Below, piece after piece: positions 1 through 8,173 of a stretch of 64,000 nt of DNA. Below the pieces are notes generated by a model, which saw only the letters and a program-made list of their open reading frames with translations, did no database searches and was not told the DNA's origin. Numbering within the stretch: the stretch's first letter is position 1; the number at the start of each line of letters is the position of its first letter. The translations under genes were made by a program, and so were the position numbers. The stretch covers positions 397,750 through 461,749 of the forward strand of contig NZ_JAPNTZ010000008.1 in NCBI RefSeq assembly GCF_026626335.1. The letters run 5' to 3'. The DNA is from Paractinoplanes pyxinae (GTDB taxonomy: Bacteria; Actinomycetota; Actinomycetes; Mycobacteriales; Micromonosporaceae).

Positions 1-439
1 CCTGGCCGGCCGCCCGGTAGAGGCCCTATCCGGCGGCCAGCGCCAGCGCGCCTGGATCTCCATGGCCCTGGCCCAGGGCACCGACGTGCTGCTGCTGGAC
101 GAGCCCACCACCTACCTGGACCTGAGCCACCAGATCGACGTGCTCGACCTGATCGCCCGCCTGCACCGCGAACGAAACCGCACCATCGTGATGGTCCTGC
201 ACGACCTCAACCTGGCCGCCCGCTACGCCGGCCACGTGGTAGCCATGCGCGACGGCCGCATAGTCGCCCAGGGCACCCCCACCGAGGTCTTCACCGTCGA
301 GCTGCTGTCCGAGGTCTTCAACTTGTCGGCCCTGGTCGTGCCCGACCCCGCTACCGGAACGCCGCTGGTGGTCCCGCTACCGCGGCACGGCCCGACGGGA
401 AATGTCGTACCCCGCGCGCAGAATGCCGGGCATGACTGA
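1..439 (+). CDS. ABC transporter ATP-binding protein, FecE/FepC type (3' part)
   Basis: Only the C-terminal 145 residues are in the window; the reading frame is open from base 2 and the start lies upstream. The visible part begins just before the ABC signature LSGGQRQRAW, followed by Walker B VLLLDEPTT, a D-loop YLDLSHQ and the switch histidine in MVLHDLNLAARY. The combination Y-L-D-L-S-H-Q with H-D-L-N-L-A-A-R-Y is typical of ATPases of iron-siderophore, haem or cobalamin importers (FecCD-type permeases), which energise uptake at the cytoplasmic face of the membrane. The permease and binding-protein genes would be expected upstream. The stop overlaps the start region of the next gene. Substrate cannot be fixed from this fragment. 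Confidence 0.9.
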   Translation, partial: LAGRPVEALSGGQRQRAWISMALAQGTDVLLLDEPTTYLDLSHQIDVLDLIARLHRERNRTIVMVLHDLNLAARYAGHVVAMRDGRIVAQGTPTEVFTVELLSEVFNLSALVVPDPATGTPLVVPLPRHGPTGNVVPRAQNAGHD

Positions 440-791
440 GCAGACGCACGAGCACCACGTCATCGACTACATCGAGATCACCGTCGGCGACCTCGCGGCG
501 GCCAAACGCTTCTACGGCGAGGCGTTCGGCTGGCAGTTCAACGACTACGGCCCCGAATACGCGGGCATCCGCCGCGGCGCGGGCGAGGTGGGCGGGCTCC
601 GGGCGGGCGAGCCGGTCGGCGTCGGCGGGCCGCTGGTCCTGCTGTTCTCGTCCGATCTGGACGCTTCGGTCGAGGCCGTGCGCGCCGCGGGCGGCCAGGT
701 CGTCGAGGGGCCGTACGAGTTCCCCGGCGGCCGCCGCTTCCACTTCACCGACCCCAGCGGCAACGAGCTGGGCGTCTGGTCCGAGAAGTAG
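432..791 (+). CDS. VOC (glyoxalase/bleomycin-resistance fold) protein
   Basis: A 119-residue protein of one vicinal-oxygen-chelate module pair: N-terminal DYIEITVGDLAAAKRFY with the usual F-Y-G-E-A-F-G-W continuation, a central glycine-rich strand and the terminal F-T-D-P-S-G-N-E-L signature. Proteins of this group are small cytosolic metal-dependent lyases, dioxygenases or binding proteins; the substrate is unknown here. ATG at 432 is preferred because the family homology begins a few residues later; ATG at 423 and 402 are also in frame. It overlaps the 3' end of the ABC ATPase gene by 8 bp, so the two are probably translated from one message although their functions are not obviously linked. 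Confidence 0.85.
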   Translation: MTEQTHEHHVIDYIEITVGDLAAAKRFYGEAFGWQFNDYGPEYAGIRRGAGEVGGLRAGEPVGVGGPLVLLFSSDLDASVEAVRAAGGQVVEGPYEFPGGRRFHFTDPSGNELGVWSEK

Positions 792-882
792 CTGCCCCGA
801 CCCCCTCGCCTCCTCGCCGCCGCCGTGACCCTCGCGCTAGGGCCTCGGCCTCCTCGCCGCCGTGGCCCTCGCGGTGGGTGCC

Positions 883-1803
883 TCAGACGACGGCGGGGTC
901 GACCACCAGCGTTCCCGCGCCGGCGTCGAGGCGGGCCGGGACGCCCAGGCCGACGGCGATCTGCTCGGGGCCGTGGCCCAGCGAGAGGCCGCCCAGCACC
1001 GGCACGCCCAGGCCGGTCAGCTGCTCGTGCAGGACGTCGAGGATCGGCGGGTAGTGCGGCTTGGTGTCGACGCAGTTCGTGAACTGGCCCACGGCCACGC
1101 CGCGGACGCCGTTGAACCAACCTGCGCGGCGAAGGTGGACGAGCATGCGGTCGACGCGGTAGGGCTCCTCCTCGACGTCCTCGAGCAGCAGGATCGCGCC
1201 GGTCAGGTCCAGGGCGTGCGGGGTGCCGATGGTGCTCGCCAGCATGGCCAGGTTGCCGCCGAGCAGCGTTCCCGTGGCCGAGCCGTTGACGCGTACGGCG
1301 TACGTGGGTTCGTCTCTTGTCGCCGTGACCGTGACCGGTTCGCTCAGGGTGACCGCCCGCCGGGCCGCCCGCACGGTCAGCGACGCGGGCCCGCGCTCGA
1401 ACTGACCGGCCGTCGGCCCGTGGACGGTCGCCAGCCCGGCCTCGCGCCACATCGCCGCGTGCAGGGCGGTGACGTCCGAAAACCCCATCACGACCTTGGG
1501 GTCGGCCCGCACGGCCGCGAAGTCGACGCCGTCCACGATGCGCTGCATGCCGTAGCCGCCGCGCAGACAGAACACCGCCCGCACTTCCGGGACCCGCAAT
1601 GCGTCGTTGAGGTCGGCCAGCCGTTCGTCATCGGTGCCGGCGAAGAACGCATGCCGCCCGCCCGCGTGCTTGCCCAGGCGGACGCGCAGCCCCCACCCCT
1701 CGAGCGCCGCCACGGTAGCCGCCACGCGCCTCGCCTCGCTGGCCCCCGACGGCGACACCAGCGCCACGAGGTCCCCGTCGCCCAACCGCCGTGCCCTGAT
1801 CAC
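883..1803 (-). CDS. S66-family LD-carboxypeptidase (LdcA/MccF type)
   Basis: About 306 residues. The N-terminal strand DGDLVALVSPSG, the CLRGGYG turn, the nucleophile elbow GFSDVTALH (catalytic Ser) and the C-terminal Glu/His region (EDVEEEPYRVDRML and SLGHGPEQIAVGLG) are all in the expected order for peptidase family S66. Members remove the terminal D-Ala from muropeptide tetrapeptides during cell-wall recycling, or hydrolyse microcin-C-like adenylates (MccF); the sequence does not distinguish these. GTG at 1803 is chosen because homology starts 4-5 residues after it and AGG lies 10 nt upstream; a TTG at 1821 is in frame. Cytosolic, no signal peptide. It stands alone, convergent with the VOC gene. 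Confidence 0.88.
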   Translation of the reverse strand: MIRARRLGDGDLVALVSPSGASEARRVAATVAALEGWGLRVRLGKHAGGRHAFFAGTDDERLADLNDALRVPEVRAVFCLRGGYGMQRIVDGVDFAAVRADPKVVMGFSDVTALHAAMWREAGLATVHGPTAGQFERGPASLTVRAARRAVTLSEPVTVTATRDEPTYAVRVNGSATGTLLGGNLAMLASTIGTPHALDLTGAILLLEDVEEEPYRVDRMLVHLRRAGWFNGVRGVAVGQFTNCVDTKPHYPPILDVLHEQLTGLGVPVLGGLSLGHGPEQIAVGLGVPARLDAGAGTLVVDPAVV

Positions 1804-1983
1804 AATCCGCAGCCTACTCAAACCTCGACCGATCTCGTTGTCGTCGGGATGCGCCGGTGTGCGGGCCGCCCTCGGCCAAGATCAGGCTGAAGCCGCCGCC
1901 GCAGTCCGCCCAGACCGGCACAAAGAGCGATGACCGGTCAGTAGGCGTTGACATCCGTCTATGCATACTGGACGGTCGGCTCC

Positions 1984-3066
1984 ATGGGGACCTCGATTCG
2001 CGCGCTGCTCGCGATCACGTTCGCCGCCGCTGCCGTCTCCGCCGCACTGGCCGGGCCGGCCGCCGGCGCGAACCCGCTCGCCGTTCCGCCTTCGACGCCG
2101 GCCCCACCACCTCCGCCGACGACGGGCCGGCCGCCATCGCCGCCGACCGACTTCACCGTCAGCGGCGTCACCCCGACCTCGGTCACCCTGTCGTGGACCG
2201 CGTCGGATCCCGGCTCCAGCCCGGTCGACAGCTACGCCGTCAACTACACGCAGGCGTTCAACGACATCTACTGGTCGCAGCAGGTCGGCAACGTCACCAC
2301 GGTCACCATCACGTCGAACATCCGCCCGATCAACCAGTACACGTTCTGGGTGCTGGCTCGCGGCACCGACGGCCGAATCTCAACGTCACCACCCGCGGTC
2401 ACCGCCATGACTCCGGCCGGCACCACCGGCGACACCTCCCCGCCGACAGCCCCCACCGACCTGCGCCTCACCGGAACCACCCCTGACGGCTCCGCCCTGG
2501 CCTGGAACCCGGCGGCCGACGACACGGGCGTCACCGGCTACAACGTCTACTTCTTCGACGGCTGGTACTCGTCGACGCTGGTCGGCACCACCGCCGCCAC
2601 CACGTTCGTAGCCCCGCCCGGCAGCAACGGCACCGGCTTGAGCGCCTACTACGTGCGGGCCAAGGACGCCGCCGGCAACCTGTCGATCGCCTCCAACACC
2701 GTCCGGCCCGGCACCACCCCCACGCCCACGACGCCTCCCCCGGCTCGCACCTGCCGTGTCGCCTACGACATCACCTCAGAATGGCCCGGCGGCTTCGTAG
2801 CCGAGCTCACCATCACCAACACCGCCCCCACCGCCTTAGACGGCTGGACGCTGACCTTCCCCACCGCCGGCGACCAACGCGTCGCCTCCGCCTGGAACGC
2901 TACTTTCACCCAGACGGCCACCGACGTCACGCTGACCGCCGCCCGCTGGAACACCCGAATCCCCACCGGCGCCAGCGTCACAGCCGGCCTCCTGGGCCGC
3001 TGGACCACCAGCAACGCCGCTCCGCCCTCGTTCACCCTCAACGGCGAACCGTGCGGCATCTCCTGA
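1984..3066 (+). CDS. secreted protein with two FN3 domains and a C-terminal CBM2
   Basis: About 360 residues. An N-terminal signal peptide (hydrophobic stretch after IRALLAIT, cleavage near AGA-N) is followed by a Pro-rich linker, two fibronectin type III repeats (starting near PPSPPTDFTV and SPPTAPTDLRL), a Pro/Thr linker and a family 2 carbohydrate-binding module: opening CRVAYDITSEWPGGF, inner W-T-L-T-F-P and W-N-A, final F-T-L-N-G-E-P-C giving the classical N/C-terminal cysteine pair. CBM2 modules bind cellulose or chitin. No catalytic domain is present, so it may be an extracellular adhesin or scaffolding accessory for polysaccharide degradation. ATG at 1984 is preferred over 1948 because it directly precedes the signal sequence. 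Confidence 0.85.
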   Translation: MGTSIRALLAITFAAAAVSAALAGPAAGANPLAVPPSTPAPPPPPTTGRPPSPPTDFTVSGVTPTSVTLSWTASDPGSSPVDSYAVNYTQAFNDIYWSQQVGNVTTVTITSNIRPINQYTFWVLARGTDGRISTSPPAVTAMTPAGTTGDTSPPTAPTDLRLTGTTPDGSALAWNPAADDTGVTGYNVYFFDGWYSSTLVGTTAATTFVAPPGSNGTGLSAYYVRAKDAAGNLSIASNTVRPGTTPTPTTPPPARTCRVAYDITSEWPGGFVAELTITNTAPTALDGWTLTFPTAGDQRVASAWNATFTQTATDVTLTAARWNTRIPTGASVTAGLLGRWTTSNAAPPSFTLNGEPCGIS

Positions 3067-3105
3067 TCCGCGGTGATCGCAGATCGCGTATGCGGCAGTT
3101 CGGAA

Positions 3106-3702
3106 CTACCAGCCGAAGGCGCCGCCCCCGATGAGGATGAGCAGGCCGAGGCCGATCAGGACGACGGGCAGCAGAATATGCCCCCAGCGGCTCAGCGCCT
3201 TGGCGATGACCGGCCGGGTGGCGAAGAACCGGCCGGCGGCAACCCAGACCGCGACCAGAAGCAGGAACACAACCACGTAGATGCTCGTGCCGCCGGCACC
3301 GGCGGTGGCGAGCACCGGGACGTAGACCCCGATGTTGTCGCCGCCGTTGGCGAAGGTCACGGCGGCCACGGCGAGCATTCCGGGCGGGCGATCGGTCGAC
3401 GAGGCCTCGTCATCATCGTCGTCGCGGTTCCGCCACGCTTGGACGGCGGCCTTGATGCCCAGACCCAGCGGCAGCAGGCCGAGGTAAGGCACGACCTCGT
3501 CGGGCAGGAACGTGGCGCCAAAGGCGGCCGCCACGGCGACGACCAGGATGCCGGCGAAACCCAGATACTGGCCGGCCAAGATGTTCCGGGTCGTGTTCCG
3601 ATGACCCGCCCCCTGGGCGAAGAACAGGGCCAGAACCACGATGTCGTCGACGTTGGTGACCGCGAACAGGCCCACGGCCTGCCCGATGACGGCGACGTTC
3701 AA
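3106..3702 (-). CDS. CadD-family cadmium/cation transporter
   Basis: A 198-residue membrane protein with about five to six hydrophobic segments, beginning NVAVIGQAVGLFAVTNVDDI. The paired acidic motif TNVDDIVVL near the N-terminus and the second half's FANGGDNIGVY are hallmarks of the CadD/LysE-like superfamily (cadmium resistance transporters). It likely exports a divalent cation or small solute. Start is TTG at 3702, whose last base overlaps the TGA of the upstream MarR gene (TTGA, 3699-3702), giving translational coupling. An ATG start is absent in this stretch. A cytosolic acidic stretch (DDDDDEA) follows the third helix. The MarR partner probably controls it. Confidence 0.85.
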   Translation of the reverse strand: MNVAVIGQAVGLFAVTNVDDIVVLALFFAQGAGHRNTTRNILAGQYLGFAGILVVAVAAAFGATFLPDEVVPYLGLLPLGLGIKAAVQAWRNRDDDDDEASSTDRPPGMLAVAAVTFANGGDNIGVYVPVLATAGAGGTSIYVVVFLLLVAVWVAAGRFFATRPVIAKALSRWGHILLPVVLIGLGLLILIGGGAFGW

Positions 3703-4196
3703 GACTGCTGCCCTGCCTGCAGCACGAGCTTCCGGAGCAGGTCGGCCAGCGTCTGCCGCTCGCCGGGGGTGAGCGTGGCCAGCAGCGCCGCCTCGCCGCG
3801 GTTCTCGGTCGTGGCGTGCCGTTCGAACGCCCCGTTCCCGGCCTCGGTGAGCCGCACCCGCACCCGACGACGGTCGGCGCCCGGCTCGGCGTCGCGTTCG
3901 ATCAGGCCGGCCTCCTCGAGCGGCCCCAGCCGCGCCGAGAGCGCGCCCCGCGTCAGCCCGAGCCGGTCCGCCAATTCCGACGGACTGGCCACATAGGGCG
4001 ATCCACCCCGTCGCAAAGCCAGCAGAATCTTGAACTGCCCGTGCTCCAGCCCGCCCTGGACGAGAGCCGCGCGCCGCGCCTGGGTCAGATGCCGCCCGAG
4101 AACCGCCAGCCGCACCATGATCGCCTCCTGCACGGGATCCATCCACGGCAACTCGTCGCCCCAGACCGCCACCAACTCGTCCGCGCTGTCCCGCAC
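3699..4196 (-). CDS. MarR-family transcriptional regulator
   Basis: 165 residues, all alpha plus a winged helix. The recognition helix region ASPSELADRLGLTRGALSAR is followed by the wing GADRRRVRVRLTEAG, the standard MarR arrangement, then a C-terminal dimerisation helix (LTPGERQTLADLLRKLV). Starts at GTG 4196. The stop overlaps the TTG of the CadD-like transporter, so the two form a coupled pair in which the regulator is likely an autoregulated, ligand- or metal-responsive repressor. The divergent region to the 4259 gene is only about 60 bp and contains a direct repeat (4214-4237) that is a candidate operator. Ligand unknown. Confidence 0.9.
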   Translation of the reverse strand: MRDSADELVAVWGDELPWMDPVQEAIMVRLAVLGRHLTQARRAALVQGGLEHGQFKILLALRRGGSPYVASPSELADRLGLTRGALSARLGPLEEAGLIERDAEPGADRRRVRVRLTEAGNGAFERHATTENRGEAALLATLTPGERQTLADLLRKLVLQAGQQS

Positions 4197-4213
4197 GTTC
4201 CCGCCCCCGCGAC

Positions 4214-4237
4214 ATAGTTTTCTTGTGGATAGTTTTT
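4214..4237. promoter_or_regulatory. AT-rich direct repeat in divergent promoter
   Basis: Two copies of ATAGTTTT (4214-4221 and 4229-4236), spaced 15 bp start to start, sit in an otherwise GC-rich 62-bp gap between the marR-like gene and the 4259 gene. Two half-sites on one helical face fit a promoter or operator region for the MarR protein, but this is inference from position only. Confidence 0.4.
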
Positions 4238-4258
4238 CGGATTACTACCGTCCCGGGC

Positions 4259-5038
4259 ATGACGCTACTCGATGAGATCTGCGGGGCGGCCCTCGATCTG
4301 GCTCGGGCCGGCCGGTGGGAACGAGCCTTGACTCTGCTGGACGTCGCCGACTCGGATGACCCCCGCTTCGCGTTGGCGGCGGCCGAGATTGCGGTGGACC
4401 ACGACATGCGGACCGGCGGCAACGAAGCGGCCACACGGCTCGCCACGGCCGAGCGTCTGTGCGGCCCGGCGTGGGATGTGCAGTTCCTGCGCCTGCGTAT
4501 CGACTACTTCGGCCAGCTGTTCGCCGACGGCCGGTTCTCCTTCGGGCCTGACGGCAAGGACCCGGCTGTCCTGGATGCTCTGCACCAGCGCGCCGGGAAG
4601 CTGGCGGCCGACGCGCCCGACTCGGTACGCGAGGGCTGGGCGCACATGTACCACGGCCTCATCCTCGACAATCTGTTCGCCGATCGGGCCGCCGCGCCCG
4701 CGCACTATGCGATCGCCCTGCGCGCCGGCGAGGGCGGTGGCGACGTTCCGCTGACCTGGGAGGCGTTGCGGCACCTGGGCGACCACGACCGCGACGAGGG
4801 CCACCTGGACAGCGCCCGCGAACGCTGGCAGCGAGCCACGGCTCTGGCCGCCGCCTCGGGAGCAACACCGGCCACCCTGGCCCAGCAGATGCTGCTGGCC
4901 GTGCTGGCCCGCGACACCGGCGACGAGGCCGGCGCCGTCGCCCTGGCTCGTGAGATCTCCCGATGGTCGGCCGCGATCGGGGCCGTGCGCCAGCACCAGC
5001 AAGCCGAAGCCTTCCTGGCGAACGAGATCGTGGCCTGA
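4259..5038 (+). CDS. hypothetical TPR-like helical protein
   Basis: A 259-residue soluble, strongly alpha-helical protein without signal or membrane segment. It has repeated Ala/Leu/Arg-rich helix pairs such as LDLARAGRWERALTLLD near the N-terminus and GHLDSARERWQRATALA and DTGDEAGAVALAREI near the C-terminus, resembling tetratricopeptide units involved in protein-protein contacts. I do not recognise a specific family. ATG at 4259 is preferred to the in-frame upstream ATG at 4223, which would place the start within the presumed promoter. Divergent from the MarR-CadD pair and possibly sharing its control region. Confidence 0.75.
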   Translation: MTLLDEICGAALDLARAGRWERALTLLDVADSDDPRFALAAAEIAVDHDMRTGGNEAATRLATAERLCGPAWDVQFLRLRIDYFGQLFADGRFSFGPDGKDPAVLDALHQRAGKLAADAPDSVREGWAHMYHGLILDNLFADRAAAPAHYAIALRAGEGGGDVPLTWEALRHLGDHDRDEGHLDSARERWQRATALAAASGATPATLAQQMLLAVLARDTGDEAGAVALAREISRWSAAIGAVRQHQQAEAFLANEIVA

Positions 5039-5047
5039 CGGCAGGCG

Positions 5048-5443
5048 TCAGCACGTCAGCTGGGCGATGTGCCGGGCCGCGGCTTCCGGATGGCCGTGAT
5101 ACTGGGCGGGCGTGTTCTGGAAGAGGACGATCATCCACCGGCCGCCCTGCCGCTCAGCCACCACGGTCTGGACGGTGTTGAGGGCCGGGCTCAACTCCTC
5201 AGCCCCGGGCGGGATCATCCCCGCGATCGCATGAACCAGCCAAGCTGACTCGCCCACCGCGCGCGTGCCCACGACCTTGCCGACGTAGGCCGCCGTCGGG
5301 TGGTCGGTGAAGATGGGCCGTAGGTGGTCCGGGACGGCGCTGCCCTCGACCTGGCTGCCGTCGAAGCCGATCAGCAGGCCGTCCGGCGCGAACAGGGCGC
5401 CGAAGCGGTCGGCGTCCCGGTCGTTCCAGGCTCGCGATGGGGC
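5048..5443 (-). pseudogene. 5'-truncated SgcJ/EcaC-family (SnoaL-like) remnant
   Basis: The reading frame encodes a SnoaL-like domain almost complete from its second half of helix 1: WNDRDADRFGALFAPDG, then LLIGFDGSQVEG, IFTDHPTAAYV, AGMIPPGAEEL and the terminal LFQNTPAQYHGHPE typical of SgcJ/EcaC proteins. An in-frame TGA (5444-5446) lies immediately before the homology, and no ATG, GTG or TTG occurs between it and the domain; the first usable start is GTG at 5272, which would delete half the fold. About 15-20 N-terminal residues are missing. The break coincides with a perfect palindrome and the 3' end of the neighbouring diguanylate cyclase gene, suggesting a rearrangement that placed the GGDEF gene here. 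A very unusual start codon is the alternative. Confidence 0.65.
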
Positions 5444-5458
5444 TCACGTGAGCCCCAT
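5437..5458. terminator. 22-bp perfect palindrome, probable terminator of the GGDEF gene
   Basis: Arms ATGGGGCTC and GAGCCCCAT flank the tetraloop ACGT, so the RNA folds into a 9-bp hairpin. It begins 9 nt after the stop of the leftward diguanylate cyclase gene and has no U-tract, as is common for terminators in high-GC actinobacteria. It also supplies the TGA that closes the truncated SnoaL-like frame. Confidence 0.6.
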
Positions 5459-5467
5459 GGTGCCGTC

Positions 5468-6991
5468 CTACAACAGGGCGGCCGGGTTGTAGCACTTCCA
5501 GCTGCCCTTGCCGGCGTGCTTGGCCGCGTACATGGCCAGGTCGGCGCTGCGCAGCAGGCTGCCGGCGTCGTCGCCCGGTTCGGCGCTCGCGATGCCGATG
5601 CTCGCATTCGCGCGCACCACCGTGTCCTCGTACGGGATGGGCGAAGCCAGCTCGAGAAGGATGCGGTCGGCAGTCTGCGAAGCGCCCGCCGTGCCGCAGT
5701 CGCGGAGCAGCACGGCAAACTCGTCGCCGCCCAGGCGCGCCACCAGATCGCCCGTACGCACGGAAACGCGCAACCGGTCCGCCACGCCGGCCAGCAACGC
5801 GTCGCCGGCCGCGTGCCCCAGCGTGTCGTTGACCGCCTTGAAACCGTCGAGGTCAATGATCATGACCGTGGTCAGGCCCGAGCCGGTAGGTGTGGCGAGT
5901 GCGGCCGCCACCTCCTCGTGGAAGCAGGTGCGGTTGGCCAGGCCAGTCAAGCCGTCGGACTGGGCCTGGTGCCGCAGCCGCGCCTCGTGCTCGCGCAGGT
6001 CGGCCAGGGTGGCGTCGAGCTGGTCGATGAGCCGCCGGTTGTCGTGGAAGGCGGCCAGCTGCCGGCACACCACCAGCGCGAAGATGAGGCCGAGCCCGGT
6101 AACGGCGCCCCACAGGCGGGCGTGCGGCCCCTCGGGGATGACCGTGAGCACCGCAGTAAAAGCGACGGCAATTGACCCGTACGGCAGAAGGCTGTACGAC
6201 TTTTGCCGGCGCGCACCGAAGGCGGCCTTCTCGTCGAAGCGAGCGAGCAACTCCTGCAGGCGCGGCCCCATGGCGATCAGCAGCGACGGCAGGAACCGGA
6301 TGGCGTACACGTGGGCGGGCATCGGCCCGTCGGCGCCCGGCGACACGAAGACACCGATCGCGTTGACGACGGCCGACGCCAGCAGCGGAACGGCTACCGC
6401 TTTGTGCATGGGCGCGTTGCCGCTGAGCACCAGCTTTACCGCCGCGAAGCCCGAGGTGAGGATGACCGCGCCGGTCACCATCGTGTTCAGGACGTCGTCC
6501 GGCCCCACCGCGAAGCACCAGGCCACCACGGCCCCGCCGACCAGCACGGTCGCCGAGTCGAGCCAGAAGGCCACCTGCTCACGCCGGGTCCGCCCGGGCA
6601 TCGGGTGGGCCAGCATGGCGATGATGAGGGCGGCCACGGCGACCGTGAAGCAGATGGTCTGCACCGGCCCGCCCGCGGTCGACCACTGGTTCTGGCCGGC
6701 CAGGGCGGTGACGAGCTGGACGGTGTCGCCCACCGCCACCAGCGCGCCGACGAAGGTCATGACGAGCCAGAAGCGCCGCAACGCGCCGGTCGCCCGCCGG
6801 GCCACCTGCCACGACGACAGGGCGAGGAGCGCGTCGAGCGGCGGCTGGAAGAACCAGAACGCCTGCACCTGCGCGTTGGACCGCCCGGAGAGGGCGAACA
6901 GCGCGACGCACCCGGCCAGCGTCCACAGCACGGCCCCGATCATGACGGGGTCGCGCCGCGCGGTCCGCAGGACCGACCTGTGCTGGCTCAC
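5468..6991 (-). CDS. membrane diguanylate cyclase (multi-TM sensor + GGDEF)
   Basis: About 507 residues from GTG 6991. The first ~330 residues form roughly eight to nine hydrophobic segments with conserved islands RFWLVM, GDTVQ, FWLDSATVL, LSGNAPMH and YSLLPYG, an uncharacterised membrane input domain shared with the protein at 43282-44802. A short linker helix (LREHEARLRHQAQ) leads to a GGDEF domain with intact active site RLGGDEFAVLL and an inhibitory I-site RTGD five residues upstream. It should make c-di-GMP from two GTP with product feedback. The start is set by alignment with the paralogue; no good ribosome site precedes it, and an open frame extends to 7099. Confidence 0.88.
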   Translation of the reverse strand: MSQHRSVLRTARRDPVMIGAVLWTLAGCVALFALSGRSNAQVQAFWFFQPPLDALLALSSWQVARRATGALRRFWLVMTFVGALVAVGDTVQLVTALAGQNQWSTAGGPVQTICFTVAVAALIIAMLAHPMPGRTRREQVAFWLDSATVLVGGAVVAWCFAVGPDDVLNTMVTGAVILTSGFAAVKLVLSGNAPMHKAVAVPLLASAVVNAIGVFVSPGADGPMPAHVYAIRFLPSLLIAMGPRLQELLARFDEKAAFGARRQKSYSLLPYGSIAVAFTAVLTVIPEGPHARLWGAVTGLGLIFALVVCRQLAAFHDNRRLIDQLDATLADLREHEARLRHQAQSDGLTGLANRTCFHEEVAAALATPTGSGLTTVMIIDLDGFKAVNDTLGHAAGDALLAGVADRLRVSVRTGDLVARLGGDEFAVLLRDCGTAGASQTADRILLELASPIPYEDTVVRANASIGIASAEPGDDAGSLLRSADLAMYAAKHAGKGSWKCYNPAALL

Positions 6992-7276
6992 GAGGAGGCT
7001 ATCGGCATCGCGGCGGCGGCCCTGAGGGTAATGGTCACCTCCGTGCCGTGCGGCGTGCCCGTGCGGCGTGGCGACCGGTGGCGGAGAGCGCGCCGCCACC
7101 GGTCAGATCCTGTACGCCCCGTAGCTCACCCGGAGTGCGGTGGCGACGCGCCCGCCGGCACTGCCTCACCATCGAGGCGTCCTGATCGTCATCGACGATG
7201 CCGCGTTGGATGAAGCCTCAAGTAAACGAGTTTAAGAGGTCACCGAGAAATCGTCGATCGAGGATCATCCCTTTCC
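6992..7276. other. intergenic region between divergent GGDEF and APH-like genes
   Basis: 285 bp without a recognisable gene. It holds a short inverted repeat, ATCGTC/GACGAT (7185-7199), and an AT-richer patch near 7208-7232 that probably contains the promoter of the kinase gene. No clear -35/-10 pair or riboswitch could be assigned. Confidence 0.4.
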
Positions 7277-8125
7277 ATGACCGACTTCGAGATGCCGGCC
7301 AACCTGGTGACGACCATCGGCCGGCACAAGCCGTTCGATCAATGGCTGTCCGAGCTGCCGGGAATCGTCACCGAACTCTGCGAGCGGTGGGACATCGAGG
7401 TCGAGCGCCCGTACCAGCCCGGCGGCTCGGCGTCCTGGGTGGCGCCGACGCGGGACGGCCCGGTGCTCAAGGTCGGCTGGAAGCACTACGAGGCCCGCGA
7501 CGAGGCGGCCGGCCTGCGAGCCTGGAACGGCCAGGGCACCGTACGCGTGTATCGCGACGAACATTTCGGCCAGACCGACGCGCTGCTGTTGGAAGCCTGC
7601 CGCCCCGGCACCACATTGACCGCGTCCTTGCCGCCGGCCGACCGCGACGAGGTGATCGCGAAGCTGCTGCCCCGGCTGTGGATCACTCCCCCGTCCGGCA
7701 GCGACTTCCGCCCGTTGCAGTCAATGGTCGACGCCTGGGCCAAAAGCGTGCGGCCCGAGAAGCTGCCCGATTCCGGCCTGGCCCGCACCGGCCTGGAGTT
7801 GTGGCTGAGCCTGCCGAGCACCGCCGACCGCAACGTGCTGCTGTGCACCGACCTGCACCCCGACAACGTCCTGCGAGCCGAACGCGAGCCCTGGCTGATC
7901 GTCGACCCCAAGCCCTACGCGGGCGACCCGGCCTACGACCCCATCCAGCACATGCTCAACTTCCCCGACCGCCTGGCCACCGACCCAGCCGCCTTCGCCG
8001 ACCGCATGGCCACCCTGCTGGCCCTGGACCCAGACCGCGTACGGCTGTGGTTGTTCGCCCGCTGCGTCATAGAAGCCGAACGCGAACCCACCCTCTGGAC
8101 CACCGCCGTCCGTCTGAAGCCGTAA
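7277..8125 (+). CDS. aminoglycoside/streptomycin 6-phosphotransferase-like kinase (APH(6) type)
   Basis: 282 residues, the usual length for APH(6) enzymes. The kinase-like fold shows a nucleotide-binding N-lobe (PGGSASWVAP and VLKVGWKHYEARDEAAGLRAW), the catalytic loop CTDLHPDNVL (Asp and Asn) and the metal-binding segment VDPKPYAGDPAYDPIQH. In the family such enzymes transfer phosphate from ATP to streptomycin or related hydroxyl groups, giving resistance; many actinobacterial members have no proven substrate. Cytosolic. Stand-alone gene with its own promoter region; converges on the TetR gene. Function as a true antibiotic kinase is an inference from family. Confidence 0.85.
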   Translation: MTDFEMPANLVTTIGRHKPFDQWLSELPGIVTELCERWDIEVERPYQPGGSASWVAPTRDGPVLKVGWKHYEARDEAAGLRAWNGQGTVRVYRDEHFGQTDALLLEACRPGTTLTASLPPADRDEVIAKLLPRLWITPPSGSDFRPLQSMVDAWAKSVRPEKLPDSGLARTGLELWLSLPSTADRNVLLCTDLHPDNVLRAEREPWLIVDPKPYAGDPAYDPIQHMLNFPDRLATDPAAFADRMATLLALDPDRVRLWLFARCVIEAEREPTLWTTAVRLKP

Positions 8126-8154
8126 CCCGCACGACAGTGAGCGAACGGCCAAGA

Positions 8155-8173
8155 ACGCGCGACGGTCGCGCGT
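8155..8173. terminator. inverted repeat between convergent genes
   Basis: ACGCGCGAC and GTCGCGCGT flank a single G, forming a GC-rich hairpin exactly at the stop of the leftward TetR gene and 30 bp after the stop of the rightward kinase gene. Position fits a bidirectional terminator. Confidence 0.5.
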
